Assembly (NCBI GenBank): GCA_944323045.1
Contig: CALUQX010000016.1
Location: 1 to 63,787, forward strand
From: Candidatus Gastranaerophilales bacterium
Lineage (GTDB): Bacteria > Cyanobacteriota > Vampirovibrionia > Gastranaerophilales > Gastranaerophilaceae
Reading direction: 5' to 3'
Length of the DNA stretch: 63,787 nucleotides
Positions 26,308 to 35,105 of the stretch are shown in pieces (the first letter of the stretch is position 1; the number at the start of each line of letters is the position of its first letter). Made by a program: the position numbers and the translations under genes. The notes under the pieces are model-generated. The model searched no databases and was not told the DNA's origin. It saw only the letters and a program-made list of their open reading frames with translations.

Positions 26308-27720
26308 ATGTTAAAAAAAATATTATTGTTAAGTTTAATAATCTTAGTCGGAACCCGTGGATTTTGTGCCGGCGATATTGGCAACAAAATTAAAGAGGAT
26401 GAATACCCCCATGCTGACGCTGTATTACCCCAAAAAACTGATTCCAATTTTATTATTCAAGGCGGTGTAGAAAAAAATATAGATATGACCCTTGACAGGT
26501 GTTTGGAACTCGCTCTCGGCAACAATCCGCAGATAAATTCAGCATTCCACGATATACTTGCATCCGATTCAAGAATTAAACAGGTCTGGTCAAACTACTT
26601 CCCTAAAGTAAGCTGGCAGACAGGCTACACAAGAATCCGCCAATTACAATTGTCTGACGCTTTAGGACAAAACTTGACATTTAATTACTATGTTCTAGGT
26701 CAAATCACTTTGCAGCAGATGCTCTACGATTTCGGTGTAACCCAGAATCAGGCTACAATTAGACGTTTGGACTATGAAGGCTATAAAACGACCCTTGCTG
26801 CCACTATTAATGATGTTATTTATCAGACAAAGGACGCATATTACAACCTTTTATATGCATTTGAAAACAGAAGGGTTGCGCAGGATACTGTGGATAAATT
26901 TGAACTTTTTTACAATCAGGCAAAAGCTTTTTACGAAATTGGCATGAATCCGAAAGTCGATGTTACAATTGCAGAAGCAAACCTTAGTGATGCAAAATTG
27001 AAATATATACAGGCAGACAACGCGGTTAATCTTGCAGTTGCAAGGCTTAACAACGTAATGGGAGTTCCATTCATTGACAAATACAATGTGCAGGACAAAT
27101 TACGCTACCAGCCGGTTGATATTTCATTTGAACAGGCTATAGAAATAGCGCGTGACGCCCGTCCCGAACTTAAACTCGCTGAACTGAAAGTAGAAACAGC
27201 TAATCAGACTCTAAAACTGGTTAAAAAGTCGTATTATCCGACTCTGTCAGTAGAAGGGCAGTTACAAATAGGTGGTAAACACTGGACATCTAACCACGGT
27301 TATAATATCGGCGGTTACTTAAACTTTCCGACTGTAAATGGTATGCTTATTAAAAACGAAATAAGTGAGGCAAGATATCTTTATGACAAAGAAATTGCCA
27401 ATGCCAAAAATACACAGAATACTATATATCTGGAAATTCAAAACGCATTTTTGATGTTGCAAGAAAAGAAAAACCAGATGCCGGTTGCGCTTTTGCAGGT
27501 AAAACAGGCTAAAGAAAACTATGAACTGTCTTACGGCAGATACAGAGTTGGCGAGGCTAGCCCGACAGAGTTGAAAGACGCTCAAATCCTTTATCAGAAT
27601 GCACAGTTGAATTATTATAGCGCCTTGTATCAGTATAATTCCGCAAAAGCACAGTTGGAAAAATCCATCGGCAAGAACATTAATCCCGAAAATGACGAAA
27701 TTATTGAACTGAATTCCTGA
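26308..27720 (+). CDS. TolC-family outer membrane channel
   Basis: A 470-residue outer-membrane factor. A signal peptide (KKILLLSLIILVGTRGFCA) is followed by the two repeated coiled-coil/beta halves of the family, e.g. LDRCLELALGNNPQINSAF and the VGEASPTELKDAQ region. It completes the adaptor-pump-channel complex and shows that the organism has an outer membrane. It starts nine bases after the pump gene. Confidence 0.93.
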   Translation: MLKKILLLSLIILVGTRGFCAGDIGNKIKEDEYPHADAVLPQKTDSNFIIQGGVEKNIDMTLDRCLELALGNNPQINSAFHDILASDSRIKQVWSNYFPKVSWQTGYTRIRQLQLSDALGQNLTFNYYVLGQITLQQMLYDFGVTQNQATIRRLDYEGYKTTLAATINDVIYQTKDAYYNLLYAFENRRVAQDTVDKFELFYNQAKAFYEIGMNPKVDVTIAEANLSDAKLKYIQADNAVNLAVARLNNVMGVPFIDKYNVQDKLRYQPVDISFEQAIEIARDARPELKLAELKVETANQTLKLVKKSYYPTLSVEGQLQIGGKHWTSNHGYNIGGYLNFPTVNGMLIKNEISEARYLYDKEIANAKNTQNTIYLEIQNAFLMLQEKKNQMPVALLQVKQAKENYELSYGRYRVGEASPTELKDAQILYQNAQLNYYSALYQYNSAKAQLEKSIGKNINPENDEIIELNS

Positions 27721-27787
27721 TATATCAAGGATATCCGGTAATGTAAAGAAATCGTTACAATTCATCTCTCAAAAAAGCAATTTTTTT

Positions 27788-27851
27788 AACCTTAAAAACT
27801 TTATATATATGTAAGTAATATAGAGTATATAAAGAGAGAAGAGAGCGAATT
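27788..27851 (+). promoter_or_regulatory. Leader shared with the coiled-coil gene at 54576
   Basis: The stretch CCTTAA...ATATATAT...AAG...AGTAATA and the final GAGAGCGAATT before the ATG recur, nearly base for base, at 54522-54575. Both genes may share a promoter class or a regulator. Confidence 0.55.
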
Positions 27852-28094
27852 ATGACAACCAACACATTTGGGACAATCACAAGAAGAAGACAACCTGTAA
27901 AGAAAGAATTTAAAATTGAAGATATAAAATATTTGGAAAAGAAAGATAAACGAATGCGCTTCAACAATGCACAGGATCCAATATATTATGTATTTGAGTG
28001 TATTGAAAACAGACCGATAAAAACGTTGGCAAAAGAATTTGTTAGAGATTCATTTTTTGAAATAGCAAATTTCGTAACAAAAGTTGTAAGATAA
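27852..28094 (+). CDS. Small hypothetical protein
   Basis: An 80-residue, lysine-rich protein (FGTITRRRQPVKKEFKIED) with a helical C-terminus (NRPIKTLAKEFVRDSFFEIA). There is no known domain. The ribosome-binding region is GAGAGCGAATT, identical in layout to that of the coiled-coil protein at 54576. A rho-independent terminator follows at 28139. The conserved leader and terminator make it a convincing single-gene unit of unknown function. Confidence 0.65.
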   Translation: MTTNTFGTITRRRQPVKKEFKIEDIKYLEKKDKRMRFNNAQDPIYYVFECIENRPIKTLAKEFVRDSFFEIANFVTKVVR

Positions 28095-28138
28095 GTTGGA
28101 AAATCAATTAGGAAATTAGGATACAGGAAAAGATTACG

Positions 28139-28163
28139 GGCGGTAAAGATACCGCCTTTTTTA
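28139..28163 (+). terminator. Rho-independent terminator
   Basis: GGCGGTA at 28139-28145 pairs with TACCGCC at 28150-28156 across an AAGA loop, followed by six T. It ends the small gene at 27852. Confidence 0.85.
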
Positions 28164-28531
28164 TTGTAAATTTGTGTTTGTAGCAAAGGTTGGCACAGGC
28201 GGGTCGGCGCGCTGATAAACGGAGTAGGTAGCGCACCGAACCCGAAGTCTGCCGGACTATTACGTGCAGACTCCACAAAATCTGCCATAAAAATAGCCGT
28301 TTTCACGGCCAAACTCATATTGGTAAAAGGTTAGTGTGTGTAGGAGAAAATAAAGAAAAAGAAAATGGTTTATATTACATGTATTCCACACATACATATA
28401 TCCATAACATATACATCACATATATTTTACATATCTTAATGATAGATTCGATTTGCGTAATCGTAATTCTTCAAGAGCCGTAAGTCTAAAAGTATCATGG
28501 GGAATGTAGTTTTAATGTAAAAAAATAAAAT
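28164..28531. other. Noncoding stretch with a GC-rich island
   Basis: About 28190-28300 is much richer in G and C than its surroundings. On the minus strand it is part of an open frame (28318 down to 27986) that reads into the terminator and the opposing small gene, with no ribosome-binding site. It could be a short gene, a structured RNA or a repeat copy. From 28340 to 28450 the DNA is low-complexity, rich in ACATA. The rest shows nothing clear. Confidence 0.4.
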
Positions 28532-28556
28532 AAGGATAGGTAAAAACCCTATCCTT
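28532..28556 (-). terminator. Terminator of the tRNA cluster
   Basis: AAGGATAGG at 28532-28540 pairs with CCTATCCTT at 28548-28556. Read on the minus strand a T-rich tail (ATTTTATTTTTT) follows, as expected downstream of the three minus-strand tRNA genes. Confidence 0.8.
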
Positions 28557-28564
28557 TATTTATT

Positions 28565-28647
28565 TGGGCAGGGGTGGATTCGAACCACCGTAGTCTCGCG
28601 ACGGCAGATTTACAGTCTGCTCCCTTTAGCCACTCGGGCACCTACCC
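28565..28647 (-). tRNA. tRNA-Tyr (GTA)
   Basis: An 83-nt cloverleaf with acceptor GGGTAGG/CCTGCCC, anticodon loop CTGTAAA giving GTA, T-arm GGTTCGAATCC and a long variable arm as expected for a bacterial class II tRNA-Tyr. The 3' CCA is not encoded. Confidence 0.95.
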
Positions 28648-28666
28648 TTATTAAATTTTCAAAAAT

Positions 28667-28738
28667 TGCCTTTGACGGGATTTGAACCCGTGGCCTCTCC
28701 CTTACCAAGGGAGTGCGCTACCCCTGCGCCACAAAGGC
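28667..28738 (-). tRNA. tRNA-Thr (GGT)
   Basis: A 72-nt cloverleaf with acceptor GCCTTTG/CAAAGGC, anticodon stem around CTTGGTAAG giving GGT, and T-loop TTCAAAT. Second gene of the cluster. Confidence 0.94.
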
Positions 28739-28764
28739 TAACTGCCACAAGGGCTTAAAATAAT

Positions 28765-28836
28765 AGCCGGCAATAGGAATCGAACCTACAACCTACGGTT
28801 TACAAAACCGTTGCTCTACCGTTGAGCTATGCCGGC
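28765..28836 (-). tRNA. tRNA-Thr (TGT)
   Basis: A 72-nt cloverleaf with acceptor GCCGGCA/TGCCGGC, anticodon loop TTTGTAA giving TGT, and T-loop TTCGATT. First gene of the minus-strand cluster Thr-Thr-Tyr. The third Thr isoacceptor (CGT) is at 44470. Confidence 0.94.
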
Positions 28837-28936
28837 GTCACATGTTTATTTTATTAAGAAAATTTTAGAATGTCAAGCTTTTTTTACTTTGATGTATAAT
28901 TATTCTTGTAATATACAAGATTTATGAGGTTTTGAT

Positions 28937-29278
28937 ATGTTTAGACACCTTGCTCCGGTGCTTTTATTGACTATTTCTAATATATTTATGACATTTGCGT
29001 GGTACGGGCACTTAAGGCATAAAAGTACGGCATTATGGCTTGTTATACTTATTAGCTGGGGCATTGCGTTTTTTGAATACTGTTTTCAGGTGCCTGCTAA
29101 CAGAATCGGGCATGAAGTTTATAATGCCACCCAGTTGAAAACTATTCAGGAAGTTATTACACTTATTGTTTTCAGTTTTTTCAGTGTGCTCTATCTGAAA
29201 GAACAATTTAAATGGAATTATTTAGTAGGATTTTTGTTCATTATCCTCGCCGTGTTCTTTATTTTTAAAAAATGGTAA
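28937..29278 (+). CDS. DMT-superfamily membrane protein (DUF486 type)
   Basis: A 113-residue protein with four membrane helices. The ISNIFMTFAWYGHLR start, the FFEYCFQVPANRIGHE centre and the TLIVFSFFSVLYLKEQFKWNY end match the small DUF486 family of the drug/metabolite transporter superfamily. It probably works as a dimer; substrate unknown. TGAGG precedes the ATG by about seven bases. It diverges from the tRNA cluster. Confidence 0.82.
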   Translation: MFRHLAPVLLLTISNIFMTFAWYGHLRHKSTALWLVILISWGIAFFEYCFQVPANRIGHEVYNATQLKTIQEVITLIVFSFFSVLYLKEQFKWNYLVGFLFIILAVFFIFKKW

Positions 29279-29367
29279 AGGTATTTATTAAAAAGTTGCT
29301 AAAGTATAATATTTGTGATATCTTTTGAAAATAGAATTAACATTAATACTAATGGAGTTAAGAATTT

Positions 29368-30855
29368 ATGAAAATTAAGTTGATAATTTTAGCAATATGC
29401 ACATTATTCTCGCTACCAAGCTTTTCAGCTATAAATGAAAATATTGGAATATATATATATTCTTATTATCCACCGTACATTAAAAATTATGGTGAAAGTA
29501 AAACTGCCGTAATTAGCGGAATATTGGATCAAGGTTATCGTGTTAAAGAAATTAATAACTTCCCGTTAAAAGGTAATTGTAATGAAGTGACTGTAAATAA
29601 TCTTATAAATGGTAAAGATTTATATGTGTTTACATTATCATATTACGGGGATATTTATGTATATGATTTTTTCAGTGACCGTACAAGTATTGCTTTGCTA
29701 TTTGGTAATTATTTAAATGAATTACCTAAACAAATATTTTCCGCTAATTCAGTAGATGCAAAGATGATTGAAAATCGTAAGGCACAAATTACATATGATA
29801 ATTATTATGATATTGATTATGATAATTTAGCTATTACAGATAAAAAGTTAACTTGGGGAACTAAAAGAGAATATAAAAAAGCAAATGAGAATGAATACAA
29901 GAAAATAACAGAAATAAAAAAACATAGTAAAGCGAAACGTTATACTGATGCAATTGAGTTGGATAATGATTTTATTCCAATATACTTGCATATGTATCAG
30001 CAGTCATTAGAGGATCACAGATATGGTACCACTTTATATGCACTTAACAGATTGAAAGAGATTAATAAAACTGAAAACTTATTCAACGAAAAGATTATAA
30101 ATTACAAATTAGGTTTATTATACTTAATGTTTTGTCAATATGATAAAGCGCTTGAATATCTGAGAGAATTCGCAGAATATGCGCCGGCTACTGATAATCA
30201 ATATCTGTCTTTAGCATTGTCATGTTCTCATTTTCATAGTGGAAACTTCAGTACTTCTATATTTTATGCAGAGCATGTTAAACCAGATTCAAAATATTAT
30301 TTAGAGGCATTAGATATAATTATTAAATGTTATCAAAAGTTAAACAATAATTCAAAAACAAAAGAATATATAATTAAAATGATAAATGTAAATCCAAAAG
30401 AAGAATTCTATATAAAATATGCGGAAACCTGTACTGATAAGAAGGAAAAACTTGATTGGTATTATAAGGCACGAAAACTCTATTATAGTAATACTGCAAA
30501 TTCTTCAATTATTAAGATTGAACAGGAAAAAATAGACAATTCTATCAAAAATTCTAAATCTTTTATAGAAGTGCCTAATTGGAACAAATATTACAGAATG
30601 TTGCGTTCAATGTCATACAATAATGGCTATATATATGAATTACAGGATGAATTTTTTCAAAAATCCAATAATTGTATAAGTCGTTACAAAGGAACTGATT
30701 TGTCAAAATGTTTTGCCTCTCTTATTAAGGAATATGATGATATAATTATGGTAAATCAGAATGAGTATAACTTGAATAAGCAGAAGCAAATGCAAAGTGA
30801 CTATATAGATGAGTTACGGCGTATACGTCAAAACATGGATAGTCTGTCTCATTAG
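29368..30855 (+). CDS. Secreted TPR-containing hypothetical protein
   Basis: A 495-residue protein. The N-terminus MKIKLIILAICTLFSLPSFS is a signal peptide, with likely cleavage before INENIG. A 120-residue region of unknown fold follows (GIYIYSYYPPYI), then helical repeats from about residue 185 to 360 resembling TPRs (YKLGLLYLMFCQYDKALEYL, YLSLALSCSHFHSGNFSTSI). Several cysteines suggest disulfides. It is more AT-rich than its neighbours. Probably a periplasmic or surface scaffold protein; function unknown. Confidence 0.65.
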   Translation: MKIKLIILAICTLFSLPSFSAINENIGIYIYSYYPPYIKNYGESKTAVISGILDQGYRVKEINNFPLKGNCNEVTVNNLINGKDLYVFTLSYYGDIYVYDFFSDRTSIALLFGNYLNELPKQIFSANSVDAKMIENRKAQITYDNYYDIDYDNLAITDKKLTWGTKREYKKANENEYKKITEIKKHSKAKRYTDAIELDNDFIPIYLHMYQQSLEDHRYGTTLYALNRLKEINKTENLFNEKIINYKLGLLYLMFCQYDKALEYLREFAEYAPATDNQYLSLALSCSHFHSGNFSTSIFYAEHVKPDSKYYLEALDIIIKCYQKLNNNSKTKEYIIKMINVNPKEEFYIKYAETCTDKKEKLDWYYKARKLYYSNTANSSIIKIEQEKIDNSIKNSKSFIEVPNWNKYYRMLRSMSYNNGYIYELQDEFFQKSNNCISRYKGTDLSKCFASLIKEYDDIIMVNQNEYNLNKQKQMQSDYIDELRRIRQNMDSLSH

Positions 30856-30900
30856 CAGATTACGTTCGGATTATAGTAGTGTATGTAATAAGAGGAAAGT

Positions 30901-31518
30901 ATGAAAGATTTTATTTTTAAACATTTGAATTTTAAGTTTTATCCGGTATTATGGCTGCCTTTAATAGTTTTTATTTTGACAGCTCCTGCAGCGGCTTTTC
31001 TGCCTGAACCTTTTTCTTACGAAACAGGTCCGCTTGAAAATTTACAGCTTGTGATTCTTTTATTGGCGTTTGCTTTTGCGCTTAAGGCTAAAGTTAACAA
31101 GACTTTTTTCAAATCCATGGCAATGATAATTATTATTCTGATGTTACGCGAAGTTAATTGCGGCAGAACTATATTTTTCCCGATACCCGGTACGGTAAAT
31201 GAATATTACTCCTGGCATGATATAAAATACGGCTGGCTTGCCCATCCTTTATACGGGTTGTATATGGCTGTAACAGCAATTTATTTTCTAAAAAACAAGT
31301 TATTTATCACACTATGGCAATATATTAAAAATGTCGGATTCCCGTTATGGCATATGTTATTTATTTTGGTAGGGATGACTGTCGGACTCTATGCAGAACA
31401 TTCGCTCAACAATCCTATACTTGAAGAAATGGCAGAACTTCTGTTTTACACTTCTTTGATGGGAATTGTATATCTTTACGGATTTAATAAAGATTTTGAA
31501 CTTCCTGCAGATAAATAA
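30901..31518 (+). CDS. Integral membrane protein of unknown function
   Basis: A 205-residue protein with about five membrane helices. Conserved-looking polar residues lie in or near the membrane: LREVNCGRTIFFP, SWHDIKYGW, AEHSLNNPILEEMAELLFY. Buried Glu, His and Asn of this kind suggest an enzyme or channel rather than a simple anchor, but I cannot assign a family. AAGAGGAAAGT just before the ATG is the ribosome-binding site. It follows the TPR gene in the same direction. Confidence 0.6.
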   Translation: MKDFIFKHLNFKFYPVLWLPLIVFILTAPAAAFLPEPFSYETGPLENLQLVILLLAFAFALKAKVNKTFFKSMAMIIIILMLREVNCGRTIFFPIPGTVNEYYSWHDIKYGWLAHPLYGLYMAVTAIYFLKNKLFITLWQYIKNVGFPLWHMLFILVGMTVGLYAEHSLNNPILEEMAELLFYTSLMGIVYLYGFNKDFELPADK

Positions 31519-31541
31519 TTCCAAAAGATAAATAACAAGGA

Positions 31542-32243
31542 TTATATTCCAACACTCAGACCGGCACATAAATTTATGCCCTGACCGGTTATGCCGCGTG
31601 CATCTTCTGAAATTAAATACCGGCATAATTTAGCTATTTCATCAGGGGTTACAAACCTGCGCTGCGGAATACTTTCCAGAATCTCATCTTTAGAAAACTC
31701 GCTTTCTTCAATTGATTCATTGCCGAGTTCTGTGTCTACCCAGCCCGGATTTATCGTATTTACGGTTATATTATACTGTGCAAGTTCAAGTGCAAGTGCC
31801 CTTGTTAAGCCAAGAAGTCCGGCTTTGCTCGCACTATAAAGACTTGCATTTGCCTCGCCCATTACCCCTGATATTGAACCTATGTTTATAATTCTGCCCC
31901 ATTTTTGTTCTTTCATGTGTGGAACTGCATTGCTTATCAAATATGACGGTGCAATAAGATTTGTTTGATAAATTCTTTGAATATCTTCTACATTCACTGA
32001 TTCTATATTATGGTAAATGTATTCTCCTGCATTGTTAATCAACACATCTATTTTGTTTTCTTTTATGAAATTTGCCAGTTTATTAATATCTTTTGACAGG
32101 TCACAGACACAGAAGCCTTTTGCATTACAGGCTATTAGGGCATGTTCGTTGCGTCCGGTAACATAGACATTTCCTATAGATTTAAGTTCTTCTGCAATTA
32201 CATTTCCTATGCCTTTTGATGCACCTGTTACAAGTATATTCAT
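31542..32243 (-). CDS. Short-chain dehydrogenase/reductase
   Basis: A 233-residue classical SDR. It has GASKGIG at the N-terminus, NNAG in the middle, a catalytic serine in NIGSISG, and YSASK as the Tyr-xxx-Lys pair. It is similar in style to 3-oxoacyl-ACP reductases, but no fatty acid genes adjoin it and the substrate is open. It ends the operon nudix-secG-tcdA-SDR, two bases after tcdA. Confidence 0.88.
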   Translation of the reverse strand: MNILVTGASKGIGNVIAEELKSIGNVYVTGRNEHALIACNAKGFCVCDLSKDINKLANFIKENKIDVLINNAGEYIYHNIESVNVEDIQRIYQTNLIAPSYLISNAVPHMKEQKWGRIINIGSISGVMGEANASLYSASKAGLLGLTRALALELAQYNITVNTINPGWVDTELGNESIEESEFSKDEILESIPQRRFVTPDEIAKLCRYLISEDARGITGQGINLCAGLSVGI

Positions 32244-32245
32244 AT

Positions 32246-33004
32246 TTATTCCTTTGCAATTAATTCTTTCACAATAAAATATGCCATATAAATTCCGGCA
32301 CAGCTTGCCACAAATGGTGTAGATGCCGGTGTTATTTTGGTAAATTCGATTTTTTCCCCGTCTTTTGTCATAATTTTTTCATTCTGACTGATTTTTTCAG
32401 TACAATGCGGCTTTTCATGGCTTGCGACAACTGTAATTCCTGTTTCTATGCCTCTTTTTTTTAGCTGATAGATAATGTTTGAAACAAATGGCGCATTTTT
32501 TGATTTTATGTCTTTTATGTCACAAATATAAAGTTGTGTTGGATCTATCCTGTTGCCTGCTCCCATTGAACTTATTACAGGAATATTATTTTTTATACAG
32601 GTTTCAAGGAGTGAAATTTTGGAACGCATCGTATCAATTGCGTCTGCAACATAGTCAATGCCGGTTGGTAAAAGGCTTTTTTCAGTATAAAAATCATCAA
32701 TAACATTCAGTTTAATCTGCGGATTAATATCTGTTAGTCTTTGTTTAAATAGTTCTGCCTTGTTTTTGCCTACAGTAGAATGCAAAGCTACTATTTGACG
32801 GTTTATGTTGGAAATTGAAACATTGTCAAAATCCACAATAGTAAGCCTGCCGATACCTGCCCGTGCAAGTGTTTCTGCGCAAAAGCCTCCTACGCCGCCA
32901 AGACCGTATATGGCAACATGTTTTGCGGCAAGCATATTTTGAACAGTTTTCCCCCAGAAAAGTTCATTGCGGGAAAATATTTCATCTTCTTGTGAATCGC
33001 ACAC
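32246..33004 (-). CDS. tcdA: tRNA threonylcarbamoyladenosine dehydratase
   Basis: A 252-residue ThiF/MoeB/E1-like ATP-binding enzyme. It has GLGGVGGFCAETLARAGIG, DFDNVSISNINRQ and the TVGKNKAE stretch of this subfamily, then DAIDTMRSKISL. TcdA cyclises the t6A base at position 37 of ANN-decoding tRNAs to ct6A. No sulfur-carrier gene adjoins it, supporting TcdA over ThiF or MoeB. It lies 15 bases after secG. Confidence 0.9.
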   Translation of the reverse strand: MCDSQEDEIFSRNELFWGKTVQNMLAAKHVAIYGLGGVGGFCAETLARAGIGRLTIVDFDNVSISNINRQIVALHSTVGKNKAELFKQRLTDINPQIKLNVIDDFYTEKSLLPTGIDYVADAIDTMRSKISLLETCIKNNIPVISSMGAGNRIDPTQLYICDIKDIKSKNAPFVSNIIYQLKKRGIETGITVVASHEKPHCTEKISQNEKIMTKDGEKIEFTKITPASTPFVASCAGIYMAYFIVKELIAKE

Positions 33005-33019
33005 GAACTTGTTCCCTTA

Positions 33020-33244
33020 TTATTTGACTATTCCATAACCGAGAAGGAATGTACAAATAATAAATATTGCAGCTATTATACCTGTTAATTTATTTAAGCC
33101 TTTTTCTGCACTTTTTTGAGATGCAAAAACATGTGATGCGCCGCCCATCCCTGCGATGCCGTCACCTTTTGGTGAGTGCAGCAAGATTAAAACGATAAGT
33201 AATATTGCAGAAACAATTTGGATTGTCCATATAAATGTAATCAT
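33020..33244 (-). CDS. secG: Preprotein translocase subunit SecG
   Basis: A 74-residue protein with two membrane helices flanking the family loop HSPKGDGIAGMGGASHVF. SecG assists SecYE in protein export across the inner membrane. The order nudix-secG with a three-base gap suggests cotranscription. Confidence 0.93.
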   Translation of the reverse strand: MITFIWTIQIVSAILLIVLILLHSPKGDGIAGMGGASHVFASQKSAEKGLNKLTGIIAAIFIICTFLLGYGIVK

Positions 33245-33247
33245 TTT

Positions 33248-33934
33248 TTATTTTTTCTCCTTTTTATTTGAAATGAAATGGGCGCGTTTTGAATTAAGTT
33301 TAATGCTTTCAAAAGTATACAGTCTTGCAGGACGTTTGGAAGAAGATTTTGTAAATTCGTTGAGTTCAATAAGTCCTTCTGTTGAAAGCGCTTTTTTTCT
33401 GAAATTGCGTTTATCGAGTTTTTTGCCCATGATAAGCTCGTAGGATTTTTGCATTTCAGTCAGGGTAAATTTTTCGTTTAACAATTGATAAGCAACCGGA
33501 CAAATTTCTAATCTTTCGCGGGTGCGTTTGAGGGAATATTCAATAATTTCTTTGTGGTCAAACGCCAGAGGCGGCAGGTCAGATACCTTATGCCAGCCGA
33601 TTTCCGGAGAGGTGTTAATTTGAATATCTTCAGCTCTCACGAGTGCAAAGTATGCACAGGTTATAACTCTGGAATTCGGGTGGCGGAGCGGGTCTCCGAA
33701 TGTATACAACTGTTCAAGATAAATGTTATCTACGGCTGTACGTTCTTTTAATACTCTTAATGCTGCCTGATCAAGGTTTTCAGACAATCTTACATAACCG
33801 CCCGGTATTGCCCATTTATCTTTAAAAGGTTCATTTAAACGTTTAACAAGAAGCACATGCAATGCGTTGTTTTTTAGTGTTAAAATAACAACGTCGACTG
33901 TAATTTCGTGTGTTTTTGTCTCATTAAATATCAT
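33248..33934 (-). CDS. Nudix-domain regulator (NrtR-like)
   Basis: A 228-residue protein with an N-terminal nudix fold (VDVVILTLKNNALHVLLVKR, WAIPGGYV) and a C-terminal winged helix. In the nudix box GGYVRLSENLDQAALRVLKE the second half lacks the usual REUxEExGU glutamates: RVLKERTAV replaces it. Loss of these metal ligands with retention of the fold is the mark of NrtR-type repressors that sense ADP-ribose-like ligands rather than hydrolysing them. The regulon is not visible; no NAD genes are nearby. Confidence 0.8.
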   Translation of the reverse strand: MIFNETKTHEITVDVVILTLKNNALHVLLVKRLNEPFKDKWAIPGGYVRLSENLDQAALRVLKERTAVDNIYLEQLYTFGDPLRHPNSRVITCAYFALVRAEDIQINTSPEIGWHKVSDLPPLAFDHKEIIEYSLKRTRERLEICPVAYQLLNEKFTLTEMQKSYELIMGKKLDKRNFRKKALSTEGLIELNEFTKSSSKRPARLYTFESIKLNSKRAHFISNKKEKK

Positions 33935-34081
33935 ATCTTCTACCCATAGATAATATTATAATAAACAAAGTATTAAGTCTTAGTCAAGTGTTATTATTTG
34001 TTAACATAAATTTACACAATTTTTTACAAATCAGGCAATTTTTATATGCATTAATACTTTATATAAATACGGGGAATATAA

Positions 34082-35089
34082 ATGGGGAATATAAAAATGT
34101 ATTATCAATGGGGATTAAATTTAAACAACTGTGCCAATCCGCTTCAAAACTGGGGGATTTCGATGCAGTCGCAGCAGGTATACAATCCTGTGTATCAGAA
34201 ACCGGTATTTGTTCCGTTTCCAAACTTTCCGGTTTCACAAATAGTAAATCTAAACCAATTGCCGGTGTGGAATTATTCGCCGGAACCATTGAACATGGCA
34301 TTGTATCAAAATTCTGTTAGTGATTTTAATAACTTGTATAATATAGATTTTTCACCTAAGAACAATTATGGAACAGTTGCTCCGCAGCCAACAATTCCAC
34401 TTGAAGATTGGGCAAAGAGTTTAAATATCAGATATGGCACTAAGAATTCAACCTCATCTGCCACTGTTAGTGAGGATTTAGTTCAGCAAAAACATTCAAA
34501 ACAGGTAGAAAACCAAATTGCACAGAACTTGAAAAAGAAACAAAAGGAACAGGTTGAAATACCGTCATACAACGGGGCAAGAACAACCAGAACACTAAGC
34601 GTAGAATTTCTGGACAGAGTAAAAGAAATTGCTAAAAAAGTGAAATGCGATTATAGAGACCTTTTAGGGGTAATGAACAGCGAATCCGGATTGAATCCTA
34701 AAGCAAGAAACAAACATTCCGGTGCAATAGGGCTTATACAATTTACAGGAATTGCAATAAAAGATTTAAATCAGGCTTATGGTATGAATCTTACTAAAGA
34801 AAAAATAGCCAATATGTCTGCAATGGAACAGTTAGACCTTGTTGAAAAATATTTGACAAGAAGTAAAAGCTTCAAGTTTGATTCATCTGAAAAACTAGAC
34901 AGTGCAGATTTATATGCAATAGTTTACCGCCCTGCATTTGCCGGTAAAAAGGTTATTGCAACAAAAGCAGACGGGAAGACTTACAGTTTAAACAGAGGGC
35001 TGGATCTTGATAAAGACGGAGTAATTTCTGATAAAGATCTGGCGCAGGTAGTCCGCAACAAACACATAAATGTAAATCTGGTTGCTTAA
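34082..35089 (+). CDS. Lytic transglycosylase-like protein with SLT domain
   Basis: A 335-residue protein. The C-terminal half has the goose-lysozyme/SLT signature: LLGVMNSESGLNPKARN with the catalytic Glu, then HSGAIGLIQFTG. It ends with DLDKDGVISDKDL, an EF-hand or dockerin-like calcium loop. The N-terminal 180 residues are Pro/Asn/Gln-rich and probably disordered. There is no signal peptide, so export would need another route. ATG at 34082 and ATG at 34097 are each preceded by GGGGAATATAAA, a direct duplication of the ribosome-binding region. Confidence 0.8.
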   Translation: MGNIKMYYQWGLNLNNCANPLQNWGISMQSQQVYNPVYQKPVFVPFPNFPVSQIVNLNQLPVWNYSPEPLNMALYQNSVSDFNNLYNIDFSPKNNYGTVAPQPTIPLEDWAKSLNIRYGTKNSTSSATVSEDLVQQKHSKQVENQIAQNLKKKQKEQVEIPSYNGARTTRTLSVEFLDRVKEIAKKVKCDYRDLLGVMNSESGLNPKARNKHSGAIGLIQFTGIAIKDLNQAYGMNLTKEKIANMSAMEQLDLVEKYLTRSKSFKFDSSEKLDSADLYAIVYRPAFAGKKVIATKADGKTYSLNRGLDLDKDGVISDKDLAQVVRNKHINVNLVA

Positions 35090-35105
35090 ATAGGATATAA
35101 AGCGC

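Noticed and set aside
27986-28318. Minus-strand 110-residue gene
   Set aside because: No ribosome-binding site, runs through a terminator and overlaps a better-supported gene on the other strand. Kept only as a finding about the GC-rich island.
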